This document shows positions 40,101 to 52,624 of a DNA stretch of 64,000 bases, in pieces. The notes under the pieces are model-generated. The model ran no database searches. It saw only the letters and a list, made by a program, of their open reading frames with translations, and was not told the DNA's origin. The stretch comes from Dipetalonema caudispina (taxonomy: Eukaryota > Nematoda > Chromadorea > Rhabditida > Onchocercidae): positions 1-64,000 of the forward strand of contig JABVXV010000199.1 in NCBI GenBank assembly GCA_013365325.1, written 5' to 3'. The first letter of the stretch is position 1. Each line of letters begins with the position of its first letter. The translations under genes and the position numbers were made by a program.

Positions 40101-43031
40101 GCTTTTATTTTCTATTTTTTTCTATTGTTCCAGTAGAAATAAATATTATTTCCTATAATTTAGCATAAATTTTTCTTTTAATTTATCCTCAGATTTTGGC
40201 CATTCTTCCCGTTATCTACATCGCAGTCATTATTCTGATAGTGATTAAAACACCGTGCTCTTGTATCAGTAATTCAGTCGACTCGCACGCAACTTCAACT
40301 CTGCTTAAGCTGAATTACTAATTCCTTATTAGAATTGTTTAATTTTTTTAAAAAGTTAAAGGAAAGATAAAATTCTTTACAATACTGAACTGCAGGAGAG
40401 ATCTATTACACGCTCTAATAGAAAACATAAACAGACCTTATACAAATGTTTGCGCGACTGTTCACAGAAAAAGGATTTGAAGTTTTTTGACTTTAACTTA
40501 CTTCATATTCTCTGAATGCTTCCGTACAAAACTCCGGGATACCGGGAAATGCATAGACATTTCGCATCTGCACCAATGGGAAGACTGTTCGTTTACTCCA
40601 TAACAACCGAGCAGTTTTTGGTATCTGGAAAGAGTTATATCTTATATTTTCATCAGGTTTGAGAAAAATATCAAAAGCGACGTTTCTGACTATAAAACAC
40701 AACACTACAAACTACTCGGGTAATTCTGGAAAAAGTCCTTAACTAGTGAATAGAAGAGCTTACGGTACACATCCGTTGTAGACCACCATCAGGTATGATT
40801 TTGTTCATACTGCGCATAAAATGCTCAATCAATTCCATCATCTCCTCTCTTGTCGTTAATTCATCGTTAAACGCAAGTGACAATCCTGAAAATATTTTTT
40901 TTTTTTTTACTAGACACATTTACCCAAAGATTTCAGGATACTGCATCTCTATTTCCAACATCAATATTAATGATTATCAGTGATTTCAGAGTGTTAATTT
41001 CTACTCGCATGTTTCAGTCCTTTGTGAATAATAACATCTTCAGACACAAATCACGAACGTTTCAGGATCTTTCAAAATCAAATCAAATAAACTGTTTGTC
41101 GATAAATGGGTCATAACAAAGAATTCTAGCCAAATTTTATGGTACAAATAAAAACAGTTCATAAGTTGTTATAATATAAATCTGAAGAGATACCGGTGTA
41201 AGTGCGATCATCGTGCGTAGGTCCAACACCACCAGAACTGAACACAATATCGTAACGTTCACTAAACTGTTTCACTTCACATGCAATATCATCGATGTTA
41301 TCAGATATTACTGATATCTGTAATAGACATTATCTTCTCCGTAGTAAATCGAGTACTTCGAAAAACTTACTTGAAAGATTCAAGGTGAAACTAGAAATAG
41401 ATTGTAGTTATACGACCTTAGTCGTTTGCTTTTTTCCAGAATTTTATTTTTTGCAAGAATATCTAACTGAAAGAAATTTTAACTTCTTGTAGCGGTAATA
41501 TTTTCCGCAAAGAAAATTGGCTATATATATATTGTTAAAGTTTTAGGCATCGAAGTCGGCCTTACACGAACAATTAGTAAACAAAAACTATTTTAAAAGT
41601 TATCTACTTGAATTTGAAGTTACTAAACATTATTTAATGTATAGTAATTTCGGAAGACCAAAAAGCTTCCTTATTATGCAACTAGCATATCAATAAACAA
41701 ATAAATATACAGATAGAGAAATGAAAATAAAAGCGTGGACAGGAAACTAAATTAATCGAAACCACAATAAATAATATGATAGAAAAAAAAGATAAATATG
41801 AATATCACAGAAATGAACGAATGAATGAATAAACGTTTTATAAAGACGACATTCAATACATCGTTCATCTTCATAAGAACAAAGAAAACTCCCTTAATTG
41901 CTGATTTCCACCCTATAATCAAACATCCTGTATCCAACTGCATCTTTATTTAGGACAACAAAAACCTGTTGCAGTGCATCATTATTACTGTACCTTTTTC
42001 AGCAGAATCCCTCGACCGTACAATTCTCTGCAGAAAAAATTCGAATTCACATCACTTGTTACACCCTTCAAAATTTCATCACCGATTACTGAAAATGTAT
42101 TACGTAAATGAATGGCGTATTACGCTAATCAAATAAGAAAAAGAAAAGAAATCATTAATCCAGGATCATATAAAAAATACATAGAATCGATACGCTGTTG
42201 TACAGAAAGAGTTGCAAATTCTATAAAATTATTTCCATCACCTAATAATGGCATGGATGAATGAAGTGATACGATGAAGATTTAAAACTCATAAGATGCC
42301 CAAATCAATTACAAGTGAAATTTATCCATGCATGATGCAGAATGAAGGACGAAAAGTTGAACAGTCCAGGGATATAAGATTTTTACAATTGCATTTCCCA
42401 CGTATTATTCATCTCTTTCTAATCATAGTAAGCTATTCTCTTTTTTATTGAGAATTCTCCTTTAATAGAAATTAAAAAATTGCTACAATAATCATCCCAT
42501 CATTTTGTAAAAATCAATTTCAGATATTATGAAACTTTAAAAGAAAAAAAAACTTTTTTCTCCTATTTATACCATGATAGGGAAACATTTTCCAACATTT
42601 TTAAAACACTTTCTTCTAATTGTTATATAATTTTGCATAAAAACACTTTTTTCTAAGAAATTTTTGCAAAAAAGAATTCTTTTTCCTTTTATTTTCCTCT
42701 TTTTTCCTCCACTATTCATATTTCCCTAGCATGCCTCATATTTGTTGTGAATCATTCTTATGTAATTTTAAAACAGTAACTTTTAAATAGAATTAATCCA
42801 CGAATGACGTTCATTTCATAGTAAATTTTGAAAATTGAAATAAAAGAAACGAAGAAGAGCAAAATATTCATAATGCTAACTGATAATGCCTGCTGTTTTA
42901 CGTTGTATACTTCTAATGGCATCTGATGAACATTCATTATCCGCTCCTCTTTGACCACTATAATGACAGCGATTATCTATTAAATATGATAATGAATCGC
43001 TCATAATTAATCGTTTAATCCTACACCACAT
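37171..43031 (-). CDS. FLAD1: FAD synthase (FLAD1)
   Basis: Two-domain enzyme that adenylylates FMN to FAD. Twelve exons give 532 aa: 43031-42881, 42088-41994, 41317-41194, 40885-40764, 40624-40502, 39441-39284, 39023-38938, 38789-38633, 38465-38385, 38112-38017, 37807-37631, 37399-37171. The N-terminal MoCF-like (MPTb) domain has GDEILKG and [11 protein letters not shown] (residues 109-119). The C-terminal PAPS-reductase-like FADS domain has the PP-loop-like SFNGGKDC (345-352), [21 protein letters not shown] and [10 protein letters not shown]. Introns 10 and 11 need GC donors (ACG|GCTTGT, GAG|GCGAGT). Intron 7 (38790-38937) appears to start with AT (AAAG|ATTAGC). Retention of intron 7 would give a 287-aa protein without the FADS domain. 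The start could instead be the Met at 43004. A TTTCAG acceptor lies at about 43065. Confidence 0.9.
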
Positions 43032-44380
43032 CGTATAATTGTTTAATAAGGGTAACAGCAACACTGAAATTAGATGAATTCATCTCAGTTGTAGTTGAGA
43101 GGTAATATTCCTATTTATCACTAATTATTGCTGATTCACTCAATATGCTATTAATACTATTATAGCTTGTATGTGAATTATCATTATATCAAGTGATCAA
43201 AGTGGGAACAGAGAATCGGATTAATCATTAGATAGTGATCTAACAGCACTGTGTTGAACTCCCCTGATCCTAGCACTGCCAAACATCGATTATCGAAGTT
43301 TACAACGCCACGCTAAACTTTAACCGTCCACTTCACTTACTTATGCATGATAGTATAATACAGATCGGTTTAACCTGCTAATATAAAAATCAGATTATGG
43401 TAACGCTTACCAAGCGTAGAGTTTATCCATCCATTGAATATTAGAAGTATTACGCCGCAAAACTTTTACTTTGACTGTTATTATGGTGTACGCAATCTTC
43501 TTCTCAAGCAATAATCATTTGAATATCATATGCATCTATCGACACTTTAAAGAAAAAATGATTTTTCAACATACAAAACGACTTTAACTTCCCCATCTCC
43601 AGCTATCTTAGCTTACTCCAACCATGCACTCGAACATGATTCACGAAAAAAAAAAAAAAAAAACTATACAGATAAACGCAAGTAATACTATCATTCCAGC
43701 ATCATCTTCTCACTAGGACACCAATTATAATCCCAGTATTTCTTTCTCTCCATAGCTATACACAATAAAACCAAATTCTTGAATAATAATAAATAGACAT
43801 GTAATTTAAAGGCTTATCCGATTATTGATACGAAATTGTAGATAATAAAAGAAACTTTTCCACCTCACATGGTTTAACGACATGTCCCTCAGTTGCTGAA
43901 AAATTTTATCAATCATATAAACGAATGGTACAACAAAATGTATAACAGTATGTGGAAAGTATAAAGCACAGGTCAATGGTATATTTAATTCTTCAAACTG
44001 TGCCAAATTTAGTACTACCCGTAAATAACCTGTACGCACGGAAAACGGAAATCAATTAATATAAGTAATCACTGCCTCAAGTAATTTTTCCAACTTATCA
44101 GGTAGTCCATTTTAAACCCGTAAAAAAAAGAACGTGACGACTGTTTTTTTTTTTCAAAATAATTTCAATAATAATTAACTACCTTGCATAAAACTAAATA
44201 TATCCGAGATCTAGTGTCGTGTTTTCTTTGGCATGTTAAAATTTAACATTACTTTGGAACAAAACAAAACAAAAAAAGAGGAGAAAAAAACACGGATCAA
44301 TCAAAGAAGCATAAATGTATATCTGTACAATGACAGCTATAAAAATATAACTGATAATTGATAAATTTGTCAATATTATT
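43032..44380. other. Spacer between the DCAF17-like gene and FLAD1
   Basis: Contains the FLAD1 upstream region and the 3' region of the DCAF17-like gene (both on the minus strand). One possible extra exon (43806-44029) is listed separately. The rest shows nothing I can support. Confidence 0.4.
43806..44029 (-). CDS. Possible alternative terminal exon
   Basis: An open stretch preceded by a usable acceptor (GCGTACAG) encodes about 74 residues, including RVVLNLAQFEELNIPL and QQLRDMSLNHVRW, and ends with a stop. The composition looks more protein-like than chance AT-rich frames. Its phase fits joining to exon 17 of the upstream DCAF17-like gene, or to an internal donor in its exon 18 (TTTAG|GTGATA). 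It could equally be a chance frame. I know no homologue. Confidence 0.22.
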
Positions 44381-47300
44381 TTATCGACTATGCGGTCGAT
44401 AATCTGAATCGGATGAGTCTGTATCACCTAAATAAACAATTCGCAAACGTTTACAACGCCGTGGTCCTGGAACTGATTGTCGACTTCCACTTGGTCCACT
44501 ATCATCTGCTGGCAAACCATATCCTAAATAAAAATTTAAATAATAAATAGAGAGAATTACTTAAAAATAATAATTGCCGTATATACCCTTTCTTTAGCTA
44601 GCCTAACAATCTGCGCATCATTTGCTCATTTACTCAAATAAGGATTTCAAGCAATTAAAGGATGGTAAAAATTATTCTAGGATCCAGACATGAAAAAAAG
44701 GCATTTCCAAAAGAGCTTAATTATTCTGAAAGCGCGACATATGAACAACGTTCACACTGAATTGAAATATGACTATATCGAAATAAGCCCTTTGTTTCCT
44801 AACCGTACAATTAATACAGCATTTTCCAAGCATTTACTTCTATCAAATGCTCGGTTGCTATTTGAAGCTACAGCACTTGATGTTGTTAAACTGATATTTC
44901 CTTCTCGAGCCGCTGCATCTCGAGCACGAAGCCGTATTTGCCGTCGGCTAAGCACATTCGAATTATATTTTATATCATACAGTTCAATCTAAAGGATGAA
45001 AAATTAATACATCTCCAGGAATTAAACTCTGAATTATGGAAGCATAATAATCCATCTAATGTGCTATAAGTTTGTGATTATTCATACCTAAGTTCCAAAA
45101 AAAGACGGAAAGTTAAAATGAATATTTTCAGGTTTTCAGGTGGAAAAACCAAAAAAGAGAACTTTATATTGCCTGATTTCTCCATTACTATACAGTGATA
45201 ATTACCCATAGACTACGATGAACGAAAGAAGAGAAAACAACGCACCTCATTATGTTTTGGTTTCTCCCACTCAACAACTCCTATTTCTTGCAAGCGTTGA
45301 ACTTCAAGGTACGATTTCCGAGGCCCTCGCTGGTTAAAGCACATCAATACACCAGACATATCAAAATGTAAAATAGTATTCTAAACAATATTGGTCAGTA
45401 CTAATATTATTATAAAGTCTCGAAACTTAAATAGCTTCAAAACAATAAAAAAATAATCTCATCAATTAAAAGTAGTGGTTTTGAATGCCTGTTATCGTAT
45501 CTAATGAATTCCAGATTCGTAGAGATGAAGGAATAAGCTTCAGATAAGAAAACTTAACCTCTCTTATCGGTTCACGCATCATCGCAATTTTCAAAATAAT
45601 ACCGGTAGCATCATCTAATAAAAATATCACAGTACACATATCAACTTCATCCAGGTATATATTGCGACGGGTCATTACATCGAATGGTCTTCAAAGAAAC
45701 TTTTTGATTCTATTCGTACAGTACTTTACTCAGAATCATCATTTTATTCGATACTGAGAATCACTACTGATTACAACCAAAAACAAGAGTGAAAACGTCC
45801 ATCATTTCCTCATACTATTTCAAACGCCTCCATCACTACAGATTTATCTTCTGTGATAAGGCAAACCGAATAAACACGAAAAAAATATGATGAGATCTGA
45901 TGAAATTATTAACTATAATTCTGGAGATAACGCTTGAGAAAGAATTTAGAAGACGAAGACCCCTCTCCAACACAAATAATTCGAGAAACAAACCGGCTTG
46001 GATCATCAAAAACTGGTGAGTGAAGATCGCATTCCGCAATAATAGCAATAATTTGGCTTTCAATATTGACATCCACTCCTTTGATAACCTCAATCATACC
46101 AACGGAAGATGTTGTGAGGATAAGAAAACAAGCTTTCATAGCTAATAATACTTAGTAGTCGTTATGGAACAAACAGAAGAACTACTGATAACTGCATAAC
46201 TCCCAGACAGTATTATAAGCTTTTCACTTAGACGATAATGTAACCAGAAATTCATTTCTTGAAATTCGGTTAAAGTTTTAAAGTTCGTCTAATCGTGCAA
46301 GAATAGGTTCCAACGAAGTCAAATAAAAGAAGTGAGAAGGATAATACCATGTCGTTATTAAATAAACATACCAGCCGAAAGTCTTGCTCGAAATCCGACG
46401 TTGGCTTAATATGGCGTCCAAAACTTGATTTAATTTTTACATTGCTGCAAATGAGAAATTTCATAAAAACAGAATTACTTCTTTATAGTGACACAACTTA
46501 TTTTTTCATCGATAGGCACATTCCTAATTTAAAGTATATTTCTGTCAAAAATATTTATGCTCATATAGTTTTAATTAAAAAGAAAGTGATAAAGTCGGCG
46601 CGTCATAATAACTCATGGAAATAATGCAATATTACTTCTAATGCTGATTTATTTTACCAAACCTTCGCTACACACAATTTCGTTTAATGATATTCATCGC
46701 ACAAAGCAGTTCCAGTTCTACTATCTACTGCAAAAAGTGAACAGTAACCTTTCAAGTTTCTCATGAAAGAAACTATCCTTTACCCACAAATTGGTTCGCC
46801 AAATTTCTTGAAATGACATCTTATCATCCACAGATCTGCAAAAAAAGGACATATAGAACAAACGAAACCATATGGCTACATCCTGCGCTGAAGTGACGAG
46901 AAATTTAACTTTGAAGACTTAAAGAACTTTTTGAAAAATTTTTGGAAGATAGAAATTACCGTTGCATTTTATACGATATAATTGCTGGTCCATCAAAGCG
47001 AAGCAACCGCCCCGATTCATCTGAATGGAACATTAAGCTAGCTCCCTCCACTTGCAAAGATGTATTCTTCGGTGGCTGTAGTGGAAATGGTAGTGATGCC
47101 TGTAACTATGCTTATTTAATAGACAAAAAACTGGCTAAGGTCTTATGGTAGAAACTTGAAAAATTTTTCTTCAACGTTAAATATCTATTCGACGAAAAGT
47201 GGGATGAAACTGCATCCTCTTTCCCTGCACCACTCTCTTTTCCAACGATCTCCTGTTTTACATATTGCACACGCGGTTGTATCATATCTCCCAAAACCGC

Positions 47301-50300
47301 CGATAATCAAGAAGTTAATTCAATGATAAACTGACCGGTTCTGTCATTTTTGCAGCATCAACTAACATGTACGACTTTCTAGACGAATACGAAATACCCA
47401 ACAAATGATATGGTACACCGCTGTACTCAAGCGTTGACCAGTTACCTGTAATGCTCATGAAAAGAAGAAGATATAATATCTTAAAGGGAAACTTTTCTCA
47501 TTTGCCTCTAACAATTTGTTGGCGTCAACGATATTTTACTCGAAGTCTTGTTTCAAAATACAAAGAATTGATAACCTGCAACTCTTGCGCATTTCACCGG
47601 TTCCGATATAATTAAAGTAGGTATAGGCAAAACTACTTTCCCATCAAACCGTAATTCTGGGTCATACAATCCTTCTTCAGTCTGAAAACAATTTTGGTTA
47701 CTACAAGGAATTCTAAACCTTCCAGTTTCTAAATAAAAACGTAGTATATAGAGAGCAATAAATAACATATTGGAACAAAAAAAATCTCATGCAGCACTGA
47801 GAGTACCATGATCTTTATATAGAACAATAAAACAATGTAAAATACTCACTCGATTTTGAAAATCGACTAAATTATATAGCACTGTCTCGTATGGTTTCTT
47901 TTTGAAAACAATTACCATATCAGATATTACACTTACATTTGTAACATTTCCAAAAACCTTAAAGAAAAAAAGAGCATACCAATTAACTGAAAACTTAAAA
48001 TGTAATTTCTTAACTTGTTGGCAACAGTGAAATAAAAAGCACAACAAACTTTGGCGCAACTATCAAACCGTAAAATTCAGGTTTGAAACAGAATATTAAA
48101 TTTACATAGCAGGGTGGCAGCCGTCTAACCATCAGCATTAATCCATTCATTACTACCAAAGAAAAAAATATTTGCGGCAAAAGTAATTATAACAGCCTCA
48201 GTTTTTTGTTAATGTCTCTCCACTAAACAAAAAAGACAAAAAAAAAAAAAACTTCTTTATTGATGCGGAAGATGCCCCTGAATTTCAGTGGATAAACATC
48301 AAAGACGCCGACAACACAATCTGTTCCACTGGTGCTGCCGCCTCGTACACCACTCTGAATCAACAAGCTATATCAAATAGTTTGTTTTATCGTGTAAATT
48401 TCAAGCTTTCATAATTGCTGATGAATCTGATACCTGCGACAACATATGTCCAAATAAGCAGAATGTTCGACCGAGTTCATTGGGTGCTAGGCAGCTATAA
48501 AATTTACATTTTAAAGATAAAACGAATAATGGCTTTAAACCCTTTCTTGATTTCACCACATAAATAAGCCTTAGCGCTGTCTGAGTATTCCTTCCATAAA
48601 TTGAAATAATGCAAAATCCGAATGGAAATTTCCAAGAAAGATCCAAGTAAATATACGTATTTTCATTTGGATAGCGATGTGTGTGTGTATTATTTAAATA
48701 AACATTGAATACAAGCTGCATAAATTTAAATAAATAAGACAAACATACACTTGCATGTCAGTATATATGGGCAGAATCAGTGTATACAAAAAGTAATTTA
48801 TTTATCTAGAAAAAAAGCAAACCTGAATTTACAGGAGTCTGATGGCAGTATAAACTCAGCCTCCACTGATTGACGTAAGGGATCAATGCATAGCAAACGA
48901 TTCTGTGTTAAAATTAGTACCCAAAATGGCGAAGAGCTCGATGTTCCTTCCTGTAATAAGAATTATTTTAAAGAAGAATAACGATAATAATAATACCTAT
49001 AATAATAGTTACAACAATCTGCTAATATATAGTCACAGTTTTGGTTTCTTTATTCTTCAGCTAAATATTACCAAACATGATATACTCATAGAACACATTA
49101 GAAATGATATAGAAAAACTAATAACCGTATACAATAACAGCATAAAAACACTACGTATGCAATGCAATCAGTTTAGAGTAATTTTTTTCTGAATGGATCT
49201 CAATTCAGGAAAATTCACATCAATTAAGTAGTTTTTAAAATTAGTTTTGCCGAGCGAATAATAAAGCGCTCGAAATTGTGACCTTGTAAGGAAGCAATGT
49301 CCAAAAATCTCCAGAGCTATATATCATACTTTTAGGATGTTATAAGTGGTCCTACACAGGTCCTTCCAAATCAACATATACATATCGCTCGAAAAATAAA
49401 AAAATTACTGATGAAAATCATTGCGTGATATAAATGCAAACCTGTAAATCAACGACGAGTTCAACCCAAAGTGTTGAAAGAATTTTTTCCGTTTCATCTA
49501 ACATATCCAGTCGGCATAATGGCTCCAAAATATCAATGTTATAGATTTTGCGTGCTTTATGTGCAACCATTAAACCCCTGTAATTGATGAAGATATTAAC
49601 TAAAAGATTTTATTTCATTAACAAGTCAATCCAAAAGAAGGAACAGCTTCCCTTTTTCATTCGCCCTATCCCTTTTTACTAATAATATTGGAAGCCTTCC
49701 CAGGATTACATCATATTTCTGATTAGGCTAATTCTCTACTGACAATTCCTCTAAGCTTATTCTTTCGCTAAAGTACTGCTCATAAATCACCGTGTGGAAC
49801 TCACCCGTCGACGTTAAGGAAACCCTTTGCATCATGCTTTTCACATAAGATATACCTCCGATTATTCTGCAAAATAAAAATAAATACCACGCTAACTACG
49901 TCTCTATTTAATAGGATTTAATAGATCAAAAGCATACAGCTTAGAAAAACTTGACGCCATTAAAAGGCATTCCAACATAAGAAACAAAATAGTTTATGGG
50001 CTAAGATTATAAGCTTCTTCTGGAGTTGAATGGGAAGAGGAAGTGTTCTTCCTCTTGAACTCCATTTATGACCCGATAAAGCGATCATAAAAGTGCAAAG
50101 TAATATAGTCTACAGTCAAGCATGTTAAATTAAATTTACAACACAACCTTAATCTTGATCCAAAAGGAAAAACAACATAAAACATACCGACATAATAAGT
50201 GAACGTAAAGCATTTCTGCCAAAACTGCATTGGGTCCGCTGAAGTCCTAATTCACGTCGAACGATTAATCGCGCTATTGATGGATGTTTCAATATTTCTG

Positions 50301-50682
50301 TGGCGTTCTTCTCACATTCTACATCCAAACACGACAATAGTCGACGGGATAGCTACAATATTGCTATTATTCAGTGTTTAGTAATATCACTTGGATGTGA
50401 GAATCAAAAAAGTTTCGCTTAAAAACGAATAATCAAAAAGGAGGGAAAAGAACAAGAAAGAACTTGAAGAGTTCCTATTGTTCCACCCGAATTGCCATTA
50501 CAAAAATTAAACTCGAAATCAGGTCACTTGTAACAGCAGAAACTATATTTCAATATGGTATGGATAGAAGGAATGAAATTTACCTCATTGTAACCATCAT
50601 TATCATTCGGTCTATGGGTGTCCCTTGATTCCGCATTCATTAAACGATTTAGCAACCGATTTGCAAGCGATGATGTTACCAT
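44381..50682 (-). CDS. DCAF17-like beta-propeller protein (tentative)
   Basis: Eighteen exons give about 739 aa: 50682-50584, 50352-50188, 49866-49805, 49577-49442, 48950-48823, 48590-48434, 48354-48253, 47957-47850, 47681-47576, 47445-47336, 47075-46960, 46835-46749, 46444-46368, 46141 to about 45934, 45688-45559, 45380-45246, 44988-44838, 44523-44381. Repeating beta-rich segments suggest a propeller. Several strings, in order, resemble vertebrate DCAF17, a CUL4-DDB1 substrate-receptor candidate: WVLILTQNRLLCID, DVYPLKFRGIFRINKE next to VFGNVTNVSV, GLYDPELRFDG, FHSDESGRLLRF. The model is longer than DCAF17 (about 520 aa): it has an extra N-terminus and a basic/acidic C-terminal tail (GPRRCKRLR, DTDSSDSDYRPHSR). 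The junction of exons 14 and 15 is unresolved. Frame needs phase 2 there, and only a weak GC donor (CAA|GCGTTA) fits. The donor I chose for exon 13 is GTAT|GTTTAT. Gene existence is sure; the family name is less so. Confidence 0.6.
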
Positions 50683-50906
50683 AGTTTCTCGCTTCAACCA
50701 TTTACCTTTTCAATCTTCAGTTATTCTTTCAAATTGATTTCCAGATTTCACGTTTTACTTTAAATGCAAATATATTAAATTTCGAAAATTTTAACTTTAA
50801 GTTAAATGAATTACCCTCTCATATCTCTCTATAACCCGACCATCCTACTGAAATCACGATGGCTCCCGCCTGCCATCCACGTACCTTTTCTCTTCTGCTC
50901 TTTCCA

Positions 50907-50925
50907 TGTCCGCGTGAAACGGACA
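50907..50925. promoter_or_regulatory. Hairpin in G+C-rich patch upstream of the DCAF17-like gene
   Basis: The arms tgtccg (50907-50912) and cggaca (50920-50925) surround a 7-base loop, about 230 bp upstream of the start codon. The surrounding patch (cgtgaaacggacacggtcc) is unusually G+C-rich for this region. A promoter role is inferred from position only. Confidence 0.3.
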
Positions 50926-52253
50926 CGGTCCCACGGCAAACAGAATGAAATAAAAGGATCTCATGCGAACATTGCGTTTTCCTGATGGATGGAGTTGAGG
51001 AGCTGGGAGAATTGAACTAATTGTATCCGGTTGTTAGCTGAGAGGAAGATTATTCCGATTTCATAAAAGACGATTCCGGCTAAATAAATGATATTTCTTG
51101 TATATTGGCAGCCTGGAGTCAACATTTTATCTCTTTTTATCATTCGAATGAATGGAAAGTTATAATTTTAAAAATTTTCTGTTCTTCCTTTTTAGAGGAA
51201 TTAATTTTTCATTATGATTAGAAAGAATTGCAATTAAATTAGGGGATGAATTAGAGAATTTCAAGAAGATATTCAAGTTTTAAATTCATTTCTGAATTGC
51301 TTTGTTGATCAAAACTTGCAACAAATGAAACTATTAAAGTATTCATTGGCAATATATTTTAATAATTTTTATGCTTTCAAAGTACGATTTTCAGATAATT
51401 TCAGTAGAAAAAAATTAAAATTGCATTATTAGTAAATGATAAAATAACAAATATCGAAAAAGATGCGTATGTTCCTGTTATCATTGTCATTAATAATATT
51501 GTTATCCTTATTATCGTTATTATCTCTTTGAAGATATCTTTTCTCTCTTTAGGATAATTTCCTAATAACTGAAATCTTTTTCATTCGCTTACAAAAACAA
51601 AAAAAAGAAAAAGAAAATTGATATGTAATTAATCACTTTATTATATTTGCAATAAGTGATTTTGCAATTCGAAAATTTTCATTTCTTGCACTTTGATTTC
51701 TCAAAAAATAAAATTTTAACGGTTGGAAAAGTGAAGTTATTAATTGCAGTTTTGATTTCACTATTAAATTGTTTGAAGTTTATTAGAAAGATTTTCCATT
51801 CCTACATATACACATACTAATAATGCATTCCGAATTATCACAAGATAATGGCAATAAATCACCAATCAAAATTATTTTTAATACGTTAAATTTTTAAATG
51901 ATCATAAACCAGTTGTGATTTTATATGCGATAATATTCCTTTACATTCAGATAATGAACAGAAATTCGAAAATCAAATTTTAAACATGATCTAATAATGC
52001 ATAAATAGTTGAAAAATGATGATGATTGAAATATTAAAAAGTTCTGTTGACGGATATTAAATAATTCAATTGGCAAATATCAAGTAACTTTATTTATCAA
52101 CATCACAAAACTTAAAATTTACATTTCTGAAAAAGAATCTTTAATTATGAAATAAGATATAAATGTAATTTATATATGAAGTTTGACTGGACATTGTTAA
52201 TCTGATATAAACGCAGAAACTAATGATGTTAATCAGTTAATAAGTATATCAAC

Positions 52254-52574
52254 TTATTTTAATTCCTGCATCATATGCCAAATTTGAATAAAGCTATTTG
52301 GGCAAAATTTTAATAATTGGAAAATTTTACAAACAATAATTTGTGTATTGTGATCAATAACATCGTAAGGATAATTTTTGAGAGCCTTTGTTAGATGAAG
52401 CCATAAAGAAGTGGCCAAAAATAGGTTTTTTAACATTGTTCTTTCATCCTTTAAACAAAAAACTATCGTAGGAAATTCGTAAATAAATAAGTTCCACAAT
52501 TTTACAAATTCAATCAAAAACTGATTCATTGCTAAAGTCGTACTAGAAGAAGAAGAGTAACTGATATGTATCAT
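52254..52574 (-). CDS. Hypothetical 106-codon open frame
   Basis: A single-exon frame encodes an acid/base-mixed, Leu/Phe-rich helical-looking protein (for example FVKLWNLFIYEF, CKIFQLLKFCPNSF). It is long for chance in DNA this AT-rich, and an acceptor-like TTCTTCTTCTAG lies inside its first codons. That would favour an internal or last exon, or a trans-spliced start at the Met near 52529. No family is recognised, and no partner exon was found in matching phase. Confidence 0.2.
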   Translation of the reverse strand: MIHISYSSSSSTTLAMNQFLIEFVKLWNLFIYEFPTIVFCLKDERTMLKNLFLATSLWLHLTKALKNYPYDVIDHNTQIIVCKIFQLLKFCPNSFIQIWHMMQELK

Positions 52575-52624
52575 TTATCATATCAGTTCCTTCATGTGTT
52601 CATTTTTATATCAGTTCCTTCATG
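52559..52624. repeat. Small direct and inverted repeat cluster
   Basis: The 16-mer tatcagttccttcatg occurs at 52581-52596 and 52609-52624 (28-bp spacing). The first copy also forms a 10-bp inverted repeat with aactgatatg at 52559-52568 (arm catatcagtt at 52579-52588). Confidence 0.75.

Noticed and set aside
47112..47294. A minus-strand frame (QEIVGKESGAGKEDAV) between two exons of the DCAF17-like gene.
   Set aside because: Exons 10 and 11 join directly in phase and match the expected spacing. The frame lacks a good acceptor, so I treated it as intron.
48241..48420. A plus-strand frame with good-looking composition (DAEDAPEFQWINIKDAD).
   Set aside because: The minus strand gives GVFDVYPLKFRGIFRINKE with both splice borders in phase with the neighbouring exons, so the plus-strand reading is its shadow.
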